In this document: piece after piece, positions 8,584 to 18,024 of the stretch
Numbering within the stretch: the first letter of the stretch is position 1
How the letters are laid out: each line of letters starts with the position of its first letter
Translations under genes and position numbers: made by a program
Virus record (IMG/VR): IMGVR_UViG_3300019756_000002
Location: 1-30,866 of that record
DNA from: a virus
Length of the DNA: 30,866 nt
Reading direction: 5' to 3' (one strand)
The notes under the pieces: generated by a model
The model's input: the letters and a program-made list of their open reading frames with translations, nothing else
The model's database searches: none
Told to the model about the DNA's origin: nothing

Positions 8584-9297
8584 ATGAAAGCTTCTGTATT
8601 AATTAATGATGCGTATCGGTTTGGAAATATCATAGCTGAAGAAGGCCAAACCCTAACTGCTACACAGCTTTTTGATGGCGCAAGGCTATTAAATTATATT
8701 ATCGATGATATAAATAAAAATGGAAATGAAATATCATTGAATGCTCAGGAAGTATTTACACTTCCGTCGGGGCAACAAACGTTTACTCTAAACGATTACA
8801 TTAAAATAAATAAAATGCAATTTAATATCAGTACAATATGGATTGATGTTGAGCTGCTAAGTACGGAAGATTTTTATAATTTTGCTGTAATTGATAACGT
8901 AAAATCTCTCCCATTTTCTGGTTATGCAAAACGAACAGCTACTGGGATAGAAATGTTTTTTTATTTTATTCCTGATAGAGATTTCCCAGTTAGAATAGTA
9001 TCTGGGCTTAAAAAGATAGTGAATCTTCAACCCGATGATGATCTTTCTGACGAATCATTATTTTATAAAACTTTGCTTGTGTGGACTCTTGCTAACGACT
9101 TGAGAGTAAGAAACCAAATGGGGCGAGACCCAGAAATAAGCAAAAAAATTAATGAAATAAAAAATAGGCTTAAAGATATCAAGCCTATTAATCACAATAT
9201 TAATACAGTGAAAATTGGCATTACTGGAGAAAGCGCATCACAAAAATCAATGCGCCTTTCTGCCGAAGGCAGCTTATTGCGTGGGTATAGGCCTTGA
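8584..9297 (+). CDS. Head-completion/tail accessory protein, P22 gp4-like
   Basis: A 237-residue protein expected to bind beneath the portal and seal the filled head. The opening motif (ASVLINDAYRFGNIIAEEGQ, then LTATQLFDGARLLNYIIDDI) is characteristic of the gp4 family of packaged-DNA stabilisation proteins. P22 gp4 has 166 residues, so this one carries about 70 extra, much of it in a long C-terminal helix (PEISKKINEIKNRLKDIK) and tail. AGG lies nine bases before ATG. Its stop overlaps the next start. Confidence 0.88.
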   Translation: MKASVLINDAYRFGNIIAEEGQTLTATQLFDGARLLNYIIDDINKNGNEISLNAQEVFTLPSGQQTFTLNDYIKINKMQFNISTIWIDVELLSTEDFYNFAVIDNVKSLPFSGYAKRTATGIEMFFYFIPDRDFPVRIVSGLKKIVNLQPDDDLSDESLFYKTLLVWTLANDLRVRNQMGRDPEISKKINEIKNRLKDIKPINHNINTVKIGITGESASQKSMRLSAEGSLLRGYRP

Positions 9298-10748
9298 TTT
9301 TTAATCATAATATCGATATATCTCGTGGGTATAGCCCATCAAAATTTCCACAGTTGGATAATAGCCAGCTGTATAATTTTTATATTTCTGCTGCATCTGG
9401 CAAACCTGCTTTGTACCCCACTGCTGGACATGAGAAGGTAGGTGATTTTTCTTACGGGACTTTTGCAAGGGGAATTTTTAAGAGCAATATTCTTAATAAG
9501 CTAGTTGTTGTATTTAATGATAATGTTTTTTTAGTGGATGAACAGGGAAACCATTTTTTGCTCAACCAAACAGAACCACTTAGCACTTCAAACACCAAGG
9601 TTTATATACAGGAAAACAATGTAAATCAAATAGCTTTTTCAGATGGCACGAGCGTCTATGTATTCAACACTCAGACATCTGCATTTTCAAAAGCTGTTTT
9701 GCCTGATGGCGTCGTGCCTGGTATTATAGATTATAAGGATGATAGATTTATTTTAAATAATAAATCAAATAATGAGTGGCATTTAAGCGATTTCAATAAT
9801 GCACTAGTTTGGGATGCTTTGTTGAAAACAACAATAGATAGTAAAACGGTAGGTGTTGTTTCATTTAAGCGGCAGGTTATTGTTTTTGGCGATAATAATG
9901 CAACGATATTTTATGATGCAGGCACAGTTGGATTCCCATACCAGAGAAGCAATACAATATTTTTTGAATACGGGTGCGTAAATGCGGACAGTATAGCAGT
10001 TAGCAGTAATTATGTTTTTTGGCTGGGTCAAAATAATGATTCATCTCCTCAAATTATGGTTAGTGATGGTGGCGAACCAAAAATTCTTACCCAAGGAGAT
10101 ATCAGTTTTATCATTAACCAGCTAAAATTTGTTGAAGAATGTCAGGCGTTTTCTTATCAGGTAGATAGCCATATTTTTTATCAAATAAATTGGATTAAAG
10201 ATGAGGTTTCTTTGCTTTATGACCTATCTACAAATCGATTTTCTATTGTGACAGGAGCTTCATCAAGCCTACATCCTATCCGGTATGTTACTAGATTCAA
10301 TAACACACAATATGCTCTATCGAGCATGGATGGAAACCTATATAAATTTGATGTTGACCTATACTCAGAAAATGGAAAGGCTATTACTAGAACATTTTTT
10401 TCAAAAAATTACAGCCATGCCAATGATGAAAGAATTAAATTTGTTGTTTCAAAGCTGAAGCTTGATATGGAGCAAGGCATGGCAAATGTCCCAGACACGG
10501 CATGTGACCCATCTTGCCGTCCCTGTAGAGATGCTGAATGCTACATGTCTATTTCACATGATAAAGGCGTTACATTTCCAATTACAATGATAAGGCAGCT
10601 AGCAAAACAAGGGAATCGAATTGATACATTAGATTTTTATAATTTGGGTTCTGGGAGATTTTGGGCGTTCAAATTTAGGTTTGTATCGCCAGATAGGGTT
10701 GCTATTTTCGATATCAACTTCGATGCAACTGAGGAGAATATTGAATGA
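9294..10748 (+). CDS. Packaged-DNA stabilisation protein, P22 gp10-like tail hub
   Basis: A 484-residue protein, start TTG in a TTGA overlap with the gp4-like gene; no ATG lies near the conserved N-terminus. YSPSKFPQLDNSQLYNFY followed by SAASGKPALYPTAG is the gp10 signature, and length is close to P22 gp10 (472). It should form the hexameric beta-propeller-like collar below the gp4 ring, to which fibres or spikes attach. An unusual cysteine cluster C-x3-C-x2-C-x4-C (C404, C408, C411, C416) sits late in the protein and may bind a metal. The stop overlaps the next ATG (ATGA). Confidence 0.9.
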   Translation: MIFNHNIDISRGYSPSKFPQLDNSQLYNFYISAASGKPALYPTAGHEKVGDFSYGTFARGIFKSNILNKLVVVFNDNVFLVDEQGNHFLLNQTEPLSTSNTKVYIQENNVNQIAFSDGTSVYVFNTQTSAFSKAVLPDGVVPGIIDYKDDRFILNNKSNNEWHLSDFNNALVWDALLKTTIDSKTVGVVSFKRQVIVFGDNNATIFYDAGTVGFPYQRSNTIFFEYGCVNADSIAVSSNYVFWLGQNNDSSPQIMVSDGGEPKILTQGDISFIINQLKFVEECQAFSYQVDSHIFYQINWIKDEVSLLYDLSTNRFSIVTGASSSLHPIRYVTRFNNTQYALSSMDGNLYKFDVDLYSENGKAITRTFFSKNYSHANDERIKFVVSKLKLDMEQGMANVPDTACDPSCRPCRDAECYMSISHDKGVTFPITMIRQLAKQGNRIDTLDFYNLGSGRFWAFKFRFVSPDRVAIFDINFDATEENIE

Positions 10749-11047
10749 GAACAGTAATAGCTCCAACAAAATCTCGCGTTGTCGATGAGAATGGAATGCT
10801 TACCCCAGAGTGGGTTCAATATTTTGCCGATTTTGAGCACCAGCAAACATTCCATTTTCCAGATGACGGCAACATACAGGCAACTGTTAGTTCTTCTGAT
10901 ATAGCAGAGATGGAAAAAGAATTTCTTGACACTGGAAATACTATTAGAAATCCAAAGTTTAAACAAACAAAACTTGTATATAATAGTGATACAAAAACAT
11001 ATTTATTGAATGTCGATGGCACATTTAAAACAGTAAACGTTACATAG
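10745..11047 (+). CDS. Small conserved tail-module protein
   Basis: A 100-residue protein translationally coupled to the gp10-like gene by ATGA. The segment VDENGMLTPEWVQYFADFEHQQ resembles a short motif common in small phage tail-module proteins (G-(L/M)-T-x-x-W-x-x-(Y/F)(F)), often found just after head-closure genes in podoviruses. The C-terminal 40 residues alternate as beta strands (KLVYNSDTKTYLLNVDGTFK). It could be a fibre adaptor or connector. I have no firm name. Confidence 0.78.
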   Translation: MRTVIAPTKSRVVDENGMLTPEWVQYFADFEHQQTFHFPDDGNIQATVSSSDIAEMEKEFLDTGNTIRNPKFKQTKLVYNSDTKTYLLNVDGTFKTVNVT

Positions 11048-11056
11048 GTGAATATT

Positions 11057-11770
11057 ATGGCAGATGGCGGCGGATTTGGGATGATGTCCCAAGGGGTTCA
11101 TGAAGGCATTGGTGGATTAACAGATTTATTTGGTTCATTTTTTCAAAAAAATCCATATTCTAAAATGCTCGATGAATATGGGAAAATGCAAGGTTATATT
11201 ACCCCGTATACTGATGCTGGTAAACAAGGCCTTAGCGGATTACAGGCATTGTTGTCAGGCCCTCTAGCCGACTTGGTAAAAAATCCAACTGGCCTTGAGG
11301 ATAAAATTATGGGCCAATATTCTGAAAGCCCATATGCAAAAGAACAAACTAGGCAGCTTCAAGAGGCAATGGGAAATCAAGCTGCCGCTGCTGGTAACTT
11401 GGGAACTCCGCAGGCTCAGCAAGAGCTTGCTCAGAGGCTTCAAGGCGTTGTTAGTGGAGATCAGCAGAAGTATTTGCAAAATGCTATGCAGCCATTTGAG
11501 TTTGGCCTTGGTCAGCAGCAACAAGGCTATGGCCAGCAAATAGGTGCTGGTGAATTTGGCACAAATATGCAGAACCAGTTTTTAGAAAGCATGGCTAATC
11601 TGATAGGCGGCAAGGATCAGTGGAGAAATCAGCGCACCCAGTCACAATTTGGTGATATTGGCTCTATGCTTGAAAGCCCATTTGATATTGGAATTGGCGG
11701 GGCTGAGGAATTTACGGGCGATGGCGGCAGCGGCGGCATGGGTCTTGGTATGTTAGCGGGGTTATTATAA
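11057..11770 (+). CDS. Internal virion/ejection-type protein 1
   Basis: About 237 residues. I place the start at ATG 11057, because AGGTG (11046-11050) is spaced six bases from it; an in-frame GTG at 11048 would add only three residues. The protein is rich in Gly, Gln and Ala, with an N-terminal glycine-rich segment and an amphipathic region (YITPYTDAGKQGLSGLQALL, then NQAAAAGNLGTPQAQQELAQ). This composition is typical of small ejection or DNA-transfer proteins that leave the podovirus capsid before the genome. It heads three consecutive genes joined by TAATG overlaps. Confidence 0.75.
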   Translation: MADGGGFGMMSQGVHEGIGGLTDLFGSFFQKNPYSKMLDEYGKMQGYITPYTDAGKQGLSGLQALLSGPLADLVKNPTGLEDKIMGQYSESPYAKEQTRQLQEAMGNQAAAAGNLGTPQAQQELAQRLQGVVSGDQQKYLQNAMQPFEFGLGQQQQGYGQQIGAGEFGTNMQNQFLESMANLIGGKDQWRNQRTQSQFGDIGSMLESPFDIGIGGAEEFTGDGGSGGMGLGMLAGLL

Positions 11771-13098
11771 TGGCATTAGATACAAGAATAGGTGAAATGC
11801 GCATCCCATTCGATGGCGCATTGCAAAAGATGGCTGAAATTACTAATCTGGCACATGCTCAGGCTATGGCGCCATATCAGTTTCAAGCTGCTGCCCTTGC
11901 AAACCAACGTCAACAACAGGCATTGGATTTAGCAAATAAATTAGCTCCATATCAAACACAAGGCGCATCGCTTGCTAACAAAAGACAGCAACAAGCATTA
12001 AATTTGGCTTCACAGATGAACCCTTTGGAAGTTCAAAAAGCGCGCTTGATGGCACAATATCCATTGTTAAATTTACCCGGTGTTGCAGGGCAAGTTGGGG
12101 CTGCGCTATATGCTCAGAATAATCCTCAATTAATGCAAAATGTTGCTCAAACACAGCGACAATTGCCATTGCAACCAGTTCAGCAACAAGCGCAACAGTT
12201 ACAACCAAGACCAGTTATGAATCAGCAGCCTAGTGGACTTCTTGGGCTGACAAAACTTCCGCAGCAGGGTCAGCAGCCTCAGCAATCGTTGCCGCTTAAG
12301 CCTGTGCTTACGCCAAGTCAAAATGGAATGAGAGGGCAGCAATCCCCATCACCAAGTGATTTAATTATGCGTGGGATTCAGAATGCACAAGATTTGCAAG
12401 AGGCAAAATCGAAATTTTACACTCAAAGGGTGTCTGGCGCAGGCTGGTTTAGCTTGAACCCAGATAGGAGAGAGCAAGATTTAGCTGTTGCTCAGGCAAT
12501 GGGGTATCAGCCAGAAGAAGCGGCAAATTTATTTGCTAAGGGAAATACGCTACAAGACCTAGCAAATGCAAAAGGACTTGATTTAAAGAAAATCGACCCA
12601 TCTGGCAGTTATGCTGCAACTTCTAAAACCAGAAGCTTTACACAGGCCCAACAAATGGCGATAGATTCATTGAGCGCATTAAGCAAGCATGTTGTTCCTG
12701 CGCTTGCTAACTATGCACAGCAAATAGATGGAATAAGCCCATTGCTATTGAAACAAGAATTGTCTGGCCAAAACCCTGATGACCAAGCAAGATACATTGC
12801 TGCACGGGCATTGCAGCCTGAAATAGCAGCAGCTCGAATAAGGGCTGCTGGTGGTAATGTGGGCGAGAAATTGCTTGCTGATGTCCAACGTAAGACGGTC
12901 GGCAGATTGGGCAATTTCCAATCTCTTGTATCTCCAGAGGTGTTTGCTGCGGCTCAAAAATATATTGACCAATGGCTTGGTGAAGCCGCTCAAGCTGGCC
13001 GCAGAGGTGTTTTGAATCCAGCTCAAGCATCTTCTCAAGGTGGTGCGGATCAAAATGGGGCTGAAGATTTAATTGAGCAATTCAGGAGTAATCGTTAA
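11770..13098 (+). CDS. Internal virion/ejection-type protein 2
   Basis: A 442-residue protein starting in a TAATG overlap. It is very rich in Gln and Ala. Residues 34-58 and 59-83 are two copies of a 25-residue unit (APYQxQxAxLANxRQQQALxLA), with a degenerate third copy after them. The middle (about 125-205) is a proline/glutamine linker. The C-terminal part is helical (LLADVQRKTVGRLGNFQSLV). By position and composition it is likely one of the P22-type proteins injected with DNA to build the trans-envelope conduit. There is no catalytic motif. Confidence 0.75.
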   Translation: MALDTRIGEMRIPFDGALQKMAEITNLAHAQAMAPYQFQAAALANQRQQQALDLANKLAPYQTQGASLANKRQQQALNLASQMNPLEVQKARLMAQYPLLNLPGVAGQVGAALYAQNNPQLMQNVAQTQRQLPLQPVQQQAQQLQPRPVMNQQPSGLLGLTKLPQQGQQPQQSLPLKPVLTPSQNGMRGQQSPSPSDLIMRGIQNAQDLQEAKSKFYTQRVSGAGWFSLNPDRREQDLAVAQAMGYQPEEAANLFAKGNTLQDLANAKGLDLKKIDPSGSYAATSKTRSFTQAQQMAIDSLSALSKHVVPALANYAQQIDGISPLLLKQELSGQNPDDQARYIAARALQPEIAAARIRAAGGNVGEKLLADVQRKTVGRLGNFQSLVSPEVFAAAQKYIDQWLGEAAQAGRRGVLNPAQASSQGGADQNGAEDLIEQFRSNR

Positions 13099-14984
13099 TG
13101 GGAAAAGTTACGCGATACTTGATGGACAATGTCCCTCATGATTCATTAAAAAACATGTATTCACGCTTATCTAGCGATGATATAGAGGCATTAGCAAACG
13201 ATAAGCTAAATGATTTGTCAGATGATGGCGCTAATGCTTTGCTTACTGCTAGGGATTATATTCACTCTAAAAGGCTGATGGGGGATTTAAAGGCTCAGCA
13301 GCAAGAATTGCAAAATCCAACTCAAGGGTGGCGTGGCGCAGCTAGAAACGTTGCTGGAGTACCATTATCATTGTTGACGGGGATTGCTCGCGGAACTACT
13401 GGGATAGCAAATCTTCCGGCAAATATAGTTAACCAACTTACAGGTAAGCAGTCTGTTCCAACAATTCCAAAACCAGCTGATTTGGCATCAGCAATTGGAG
13501 ATGAGCCAAGCGGTGTGGCAGAATCACTAGGCTCATTTGTCCCCTCTGTAATTGGCGGCGAGGCTTTAGCTGGCGCAAAAGGTCTTGGCAAGCTTGGGGA
13601 ATTATTCGGCATAGAAAAGCCAACTGGAGCATTGGGGCGTCTAGTTTCACCAACTGTACGTTCTCAGGCTGCTTCTGGTGCTCTTTATGGTGCGAGTCAA
13701 AATCCTCAAGATATGAAATCTAGTGCTATCGAAGGGGCTTTACTTGGTGGCGGCCTTGGGGCTGCCACTGAATATGGGATTCCCGCTATTTCTCGCGGAT
13801 TAATTTCATTGACACCTAATGTTCTTGCTAGAAAAGCTGGCCAAATGATGGGCTCTCCTCAGGGTGCAGGAGCAATTCAATCGGCTTTGGGCGATGCGTT
13901 CAAAGAGGCTTCTGATAAAGCAAAAGATTGGGAGAAAACTTTATTGCCGGTTGCAAAAGGAGCTGACATGTCTGGTGTTCCGTTTGACTCTAGTTATTTT
14001 GTTAATAAGGCAAAAAAAATGCTAGAAAAAATGCAGCCAAAAATAAAGGATATACCAGAAAAATATAAAGACGCTAAAAAAGAGCTGGAAGATATGATAA
14101 ATAACCCGCCTACATCTTATGAGCATGCAACTCGCTATAATGAGAAAATAAACTCTATTCCCAAGAGATGGAGTCATACAAATGACGCCAGTCAAGAGGT
14201 TTTGCAGAGGCTGTCATCTAAAATGGGCAAGGCTTTAAAGCAACAGGTAGATATAAATGCACAAAATAGCCCTGTGGCAACTTATTTCTCTAACCTATGG
14301 AGAGAGCAGAGGGAAAACTACAAAAGGCTTAAAAGTTTTTCTAGTGCAGCTAGTAAAATGAAAGATGATGGAACGCCTGAGCTTCAATATTCTGCAGCTC
14401 AGGCAAAAAAAATTGGTGTAAACCCTGATGCTGATATCGACAATCATTTTTTGCCTGCTTCAAAATCGAAAAAAAGTACTGCTCAAATGTACCATTTGGC
14501 AAATCTTCTTGGCAACAAAGAAAAAGCTGCGCAAGCACTTAAGCAAGATTATATGGCCGAAGCATTTAAAGATGGTGATTTTAATCCAAAAATAGCGCTT
14601 AATAAGTATGATAGGTTAAGCGATGAGCAAAGGAAGTTTATGTTTACACCGTCTGAAAATAGAATGTTTTCATCCGCATTAAGAGCAAAAAATATCGCTA
14701 ATAATAGCAGCATTATTAATTTTCTTAAGAACCAATCTGCTGGGGCAGTTTTAGGAGCAAGCATAGGTTCGTTATCTGCGCACGAAAGAGGAGAGAGTCC
14801 AATTGCAGGGGCAGCAATTGGCGCAATAGGGCTGCCTGCTCTTGGTGCTATGCTGGCTAGATCAACAGCATCCCCAGAGATGATAGCTAAACTAGAGCGA
14901 GAAATCCAGCCTGGCAATAAGCCCAGAAGAGCGACTTACCCTGCTTTGGCTGGATTATCATCGGCCTTACTTGGAGGCAAATAG
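13098..14984 (+). CDS. Internal virion/DNA-transfer protein 3
   Basis: A 628-residue protein starting in a TAATG overlap. It has glycine/alanine-rich segments able to enter membranes near residues 155-180 (GGEALAGAKGLGKLGELFG), 205-230 and 550-585 (AGAVLGASIGSLSAHERG, AGAAIGAIGLPALGAMLA). Between them lies a long charged helical region (MLEKMQPKIKDIPEKYKDAK). This mix resembles the largest P22-type ejection proteins, which associate with membranes and help DNA cross the envelope. It is the last gene before a 280-base gap holding an opposite-strand gene. Confidence 0.75.
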   Translation: MGKVTRYLMDNVPHDSLKNMYSRLSSDDIEALANDKLNDLSDDGANALLTARDYIHSKRLMGDLKAQQQELQNPTQGWRGAARNVAGVPLSLLTGIARGTTGIANLPANIVNQLTGKQSVPTIPKPADLASAIGDEPSGVAESLGSFVPSVIGGEALAGAKGLGKLGELFGIEKPTGALGRLVSPTVRSQAASGALYGASQNPQDMKSSAIEGALLGGGLGAATEYGIPAISRGLISLTPNVLARKAGQMMGSPQGAGAIQSALGDAFKEASDKAKDWEKTLLPVAKGADMSGVPFDSSYFVNKAKKMLEKMQPKIKDIPEKYKDAKKELEDMINNPPTSYEHATRYNEKINSIPKRWSHTNDASQEVLQRLSSKMGKALKQQVDINAQNSPVATYFSNLWREQRENYKRLKSFSSAASKMKDDGTPELQYSAAQAKKIGVNPDADIDNHFLPASKSKKSTAQMYHLANLLGNKEKAAQALKQDYMAEAFKDGDFNPKIALNKYDRLSDEQRKFMFTPSENRMFSSALRAKNIANNSSIINFLKNQSAGAVLGASIGSLSAHERGESPIAGAAIGAIGLPALGAMLARSTASPEMIAKLEREIQPGNKPRRATYPALAGLSSALLGGK

Positions 14985-14995
14985 TTGCAAATGAA

Positions 14996-15175
14996 TTATT
15001 GTGCGTCCTCAGCTTTGTTTAAACGGAAAATTCCAATTGAACATATTATAGAAAGACAGGCAATCCATGTTATGTTGTCTGCTTTGCTTTGCATCAAGAC
15101 AATAACCATTGTAAAGACATTGTTAAGTGCCATTTGCAAATATAATTCAACAACTCTTTTTTTTATCGTATTCAT
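14996..15175 (-). CDS. Hidden small membrane protein, opposite strand to late genes
   Basis: A 59-residue protein in the 280-base gap between the ejection and tail-fibre genes, read against them. GAGG (15183-15186) is spaced seven bases from the ATG at 15173-15175. The sequence shows a short basic N-terminus (NTIKKRVVE), a hydrophobic segment (VFTMVIVLM), a polar turn (QSKADN) and a second one (ITWIACLSIICSIGIF). No plus-strand frame here has a ribosome-binding site. Upstream on the same strand lies a copy of the phage operator in the promoter register (15224-15252). A regulated membrane protein inside a late operon suggests a moron, such as superinfection exclusion; that role is inference. 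Confidence 0.68.
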   Translation of the reverse strand: MNTIKKRVVELYLQMALNNVFTMVIVLMQSKADNITWIACLSIICSIGIFRLNKAEDAQ

Positions 15176-15223
15176 AATTAAACCTCATTATTTTATGTTA
15201 AAATTAAGACAACCAAAATTTAC

Positions 15224-15252
15224 ACTGTTCAGTATATCAGAACAGCAAACAA
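15224..15252 (-). promoter_or_regulatory. Operator-bearing promoter-like site for the hidden membrane gene
   Basis: The dyad TGTTCAGTATATCAGAACA (15226-15244) is the most symmetric of the six phage operators (TGTTC...GAACA). On the minus strand it sits in the same register as in three other promoters: a -35-like TTGTTT (15252-15247), a 17-base spacer and a -10-like AACAGT (15229-15224). These boxes are poor, so the promoter is weak or degenerate, but the operator is clear. The tail-fibre ribosome-binding site lies about 12 bases beyond it on the plus strand. Confidence 0.6.
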
Positions 15253-15264
15253 AAAGGTAGCCCC

Positions 15265-17643
15265 ATGGCCGTTAATTTCGATAAACTTGTTCTGTCTCCA
15301 CCAATTCAGCAAAATATTATTGACCCGGTGACTCGTGAACCAACAATTGGGAAGATATTTTTTTTCAAGGCTGGCTGCTTGGGTTGCCCAAAACCTATAT
15401 ATCACCAATCTGGCGACCCGCAAAATCCATTTGTCCCCGCAACTGAGCTTGATTTAGATGGTGCAGGTGCATTGCCATTTGATATATGGTTTTACCCATT
15501 TAATGAAGATGATGAGACAGAAGCTGAGCTATATGATATCCAAGTTATTGCAACGGCAGATAATAGGCTAGTTTTGGAGCGTCTTTCTTGGCCGCCAACG
15601 ACTGAGTTTGACCCAACCCCAGATGAGGTTGGGAATAATCTTAATCTTTGCCCTAACTTTGAATTTCATAGTATGGTTAATGAGGCCATATATAGCATCC
15701 AGCCAATAAAAGTTAAAGAGGTAGTTTTTGCGTGGGGAACGTACACTATCGCCATAGAAAACCCAGCTGCATCAGACATAACCTACTCATCGACATTGCT
15801 CAATGAGGGGAGCGCAACCACGATTGAGCAAACACCACTAAATGTTGTAACATTTAGGGCTACCAATACCGCAGGCGTAAGCGGATTTAGACGAATAAGC
15901 TTCCCCCTTGGGCATTACAATGCGTTTCAAGGTAAGTTTATTTATATATCGCATTTCCTAGCTAATATTAGCAATACGCCAACTTTGACTGTAAAACTTC
16001 AAAGAACGAAAGGAAGTGATAACATTTTTGATTCAACTCCGATAAACATTGGGGTGTTAACAATACCGTCAAATAATCTTGAGAAAGTTGAGACTACGGT
16101 AACCATACCTGACATTACTGAAACTGGATTTAATTTAGATGACAGAGTTTACATTACTCTTGAACCGCCAGAAAATGTTGATTTCCAATTTTCAATGACT
16201 GCTAACTGGTATCAGATTGTCGATGCTGCTGATGCAAAAGGGATTGTGTCAAGATATCCGTTTGGGCTTTCTCTGGCTAATGCTTTTTTTAACACAGGAA
16301 ATTTAAATTGCCCAACACCAGTTCCGTCTAAGATTTATTCGAATAATAAAAACCAAGCCTGCGATGGCATGGCAATTACTCAAAGTGCTGGGTTTGTTCA
16401 ATCGATACATAGAACTGGGATGGTTGAAAGGGTTATGTCGGGTAGTGTTCATCAAGCTAACTGGGGGTTATTGCTTTCACAGTCAGAAGATAATTTGATT
16501 TATGCTAATGAAGTTCCTGTGGATACTGGCGAGACAGTAGTTAAACTTGCTCCATCCAATCGTTTAATATCGGTATTGCGAGATTCAGCCGTCAATAACA
16601 AACATGCATTTTCTGCACATAAAAAAAATTCATCCAGCTTTGAAGTCAGCGTTTTAAATAGCGGGACATTTAAGACCGACTGGGTTGCTAGTAATATAGC
16701 TTCATTGACGCTTACTAAAAATGGTACTGCATTTCCATTTGGACTAGAGGCAATAAAAACTAGCCCAACCACTATGACATTACAGTATGTAAACAATTTT
16801 ACTGTAGTAAATGGGTTTAGTAATCAATACCCATTTAGAGATTTGGAGCCTGGTCAACAAGGATTCCCAATCCCCCCTGTAGCTAACATGGGGAATTGGT
16901 TTGGTCAGGATTATACTGGCGGGGCTGGAAATGCACCACCATACGGAACTGGAGCAATAACATCTACAACAATCCCAGCCGGTGGCGGCAAAGGTGTAGG
17001 GTTAACGCTGACATATACAACTGCAACCTTGGCAAACTATGTTGCCAAATTTAGCAAGTATGCAGTTACTAGTGGTTCTAATGTCACTACATTTACAAGG
17101 TATCATGACTTCATTGAAGTACCTACAGTATCATCAAACATAAGAGCCATTCCATGGGGTGAAAATACAAACACCGGAGGCGTTGTTGGCGTTCCTACAG
17201 CCGGAGCATTTCATATTATTTATTCAGTGAAAACGCCGTCATCTCAATACCTCACTGGAAGAGAAAAAACGCTCATAATTGAAATACCACCATCCGTAAC
17301 AACTAGAGAAGAACTAATAGATCTTACCGTTAACAAACTTAGTGGTACAGAGTCATACACGGTTCAAGTAAATACGCTCCCTACTCACGGTGATTTTGTT
17401 ACATTTTCTAATGATATTTTTGATTATGCCGTTGTGTTTGTTCAGAAAGGTCAGGGGACTCCAAACATTCCGGCTGGAAATTTTGAAAGAACCTTTTTCC
17501 TTGAGTTCCCATCTGGAGAAACAATAGACAGCTTCAACAACAAATTTATTATATTTTTTGATTTTTTATTGCGTGCGCTTCCATCATTATCAGAGCTATC
17601 ATTGCCAAATGATACGCACTCATCATTCATGATTAACTTATAG
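15265..17643 (+). CDS. Tail fibre protein
   Basis: A 792-residue protein with AAGGT before ATG. The N-terminal 110 residues (LSPPIQQNIIDPVTREPTIG, KIFFFKAG..., then FDIWFYPFNEDDETEAELYD) match the virion-anchoring domain found at the start of many podovirus tail fibres and spikes. The rest is beta-rich, with Thr/Asn-rich strands and glycine-rich turns, as expected for a receptor-binding fibre. No endosialidase or lyase motif is visible. The last 80 residues (HGDFVTFSND, ERTFFLEFPSGETIDSFNNK) have a paralogue in the minus-strand gene at 21326-21679. The next gene starts 12 bases after the stop. Confidence 0.85.
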   Translation: MAVNFDKLVLSPPIQQNIIDPVTREPTIGKIFFFKAGCLGCPKPIYHQSGDPQNPFVPATELDLDGAGALPFDIWFYPFNEDDETEAELYDIQVIATADNRLVLERLSWPPTTEFDPTPDEVGNNLNLCPNFEFHSMVNEAIYSIQPIKVKEVVFAWGTYTIAIENPAASDITYSSTLLNEGSATTIEQTPLNVVTFRATNTAGVSGFRRISFPLGHYNAFQGKFIYISHFLANISNTPTLTVKLQRTKGSDNIFDSTPINIGVLTIPSNNLEKVETTVTIPDITETGFNLDDRVYITLEPPENVDFQFSMTANWYQIVDAADAKGIVSRYPFGLSLANAFFNTGNLNCPTPVPSKIYSNNKNQACDGMAITQSAGFVQSIHRTGMVERVMSGSVHQANWGLLLSQSEDNLIYANEVPVDTGETVVKLAPSNRLISVLRDSAVNNKHAFSAHKKNSSSFEVSVLNSGTFKTDWVASNIASLTLTKNGTAFPFGLEAIKTSPTTMTLQYVNNFTVVNGFSNQYPFRDLEPGQQGFPIPPVANMGNWFGQDYTGGAGNAPPYGTGAITSTTIPAGGGKGVGLTLTYTTATLANYVAKFSKYAVTSGSNVTTFTRYHDFIEVPTVSSNIRAIPWGENTNTGGVVGVPTAGAFHIIYSVKTPSSQYLTGREKTLIIEIPPSVTTREELIDLTVNKLSGTESYTVQVNTLPTHGDFVTFSNDIFDYAVVFVQKGQGTPNIPAGNFERTFFLEFPSGETIDSFNNKFIIFFDFLLRALPSLSELSLPNDTHSSFMINL

Positions 17644-17655
17644 GAGTAAAATAAA

Positions 17656-18006
17656 ATGCCAGCTCAACAATTAGTAATCGGCGTATCTGCAAATAACCAA
17701 ATACCAACTTGGTCTTTACCTCTTCCAAAGAAGTCTGGTGAATCAGTTCACTATCTTTCTGCTAGTGAACAAAATGTTTCCATAGATGTTCCGCCTTATG
17801 CAACTGATGCATTAATTGATACTGGCGGTGTAACATACTATGTTAGTGAAGATATTATTGAGCCTCTACCTCTTAATGTCCCTACTGATACAAAGCAAGT
17901 TCAAAATAGACAAATGGTGCAAGTTGCTGGTTTAGCACAAATAAATATTTTGACAGAAGACGCCGCATCAGTAAATATACAGTGGTTTAATAATTCCATA
18001 TTGTAA
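17656..18006 (+). CDS. Hypothetical tail-module protein
   Basis: A 116-residue protein with TAGGAG before ATG. It is probably all-beta, with no membrane segment or cysteine. Residues 19-38 (WSLPLPKKSGESVHYLSA) closely resemble the C-terminal end of the minus-strand gene at 21326-21679 (WLLPPSKKPGESVSYVA), and the leader AGGAGTAAAATAAAATG is the same in both. It is a likely minor tail or fibre-associated component by position. I recognise no family. Confidence 0.75.
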   Translation: MPAQQLVIGVSANNQIPTWSLPLPKKSGESVHYLSASEQNVSIDVPPYATDALIDTGGVTYYVSEDIIEPLPLNVPTDTKQVQNRQMVQVAGLAQINILTEDAASVNIQWFNNSIL

Positions 18007-18024
18007 AAATAAGGTGTTAAGTTA

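Noticed and set aside
14985-15260. 91-codon plus-strand frame in the gap before the tail fibre
   Set aside because: It needs a TTG start without a ribosome-binding site and its sequence looks like antisense of the minus-strand membrane gene, which has a good site.
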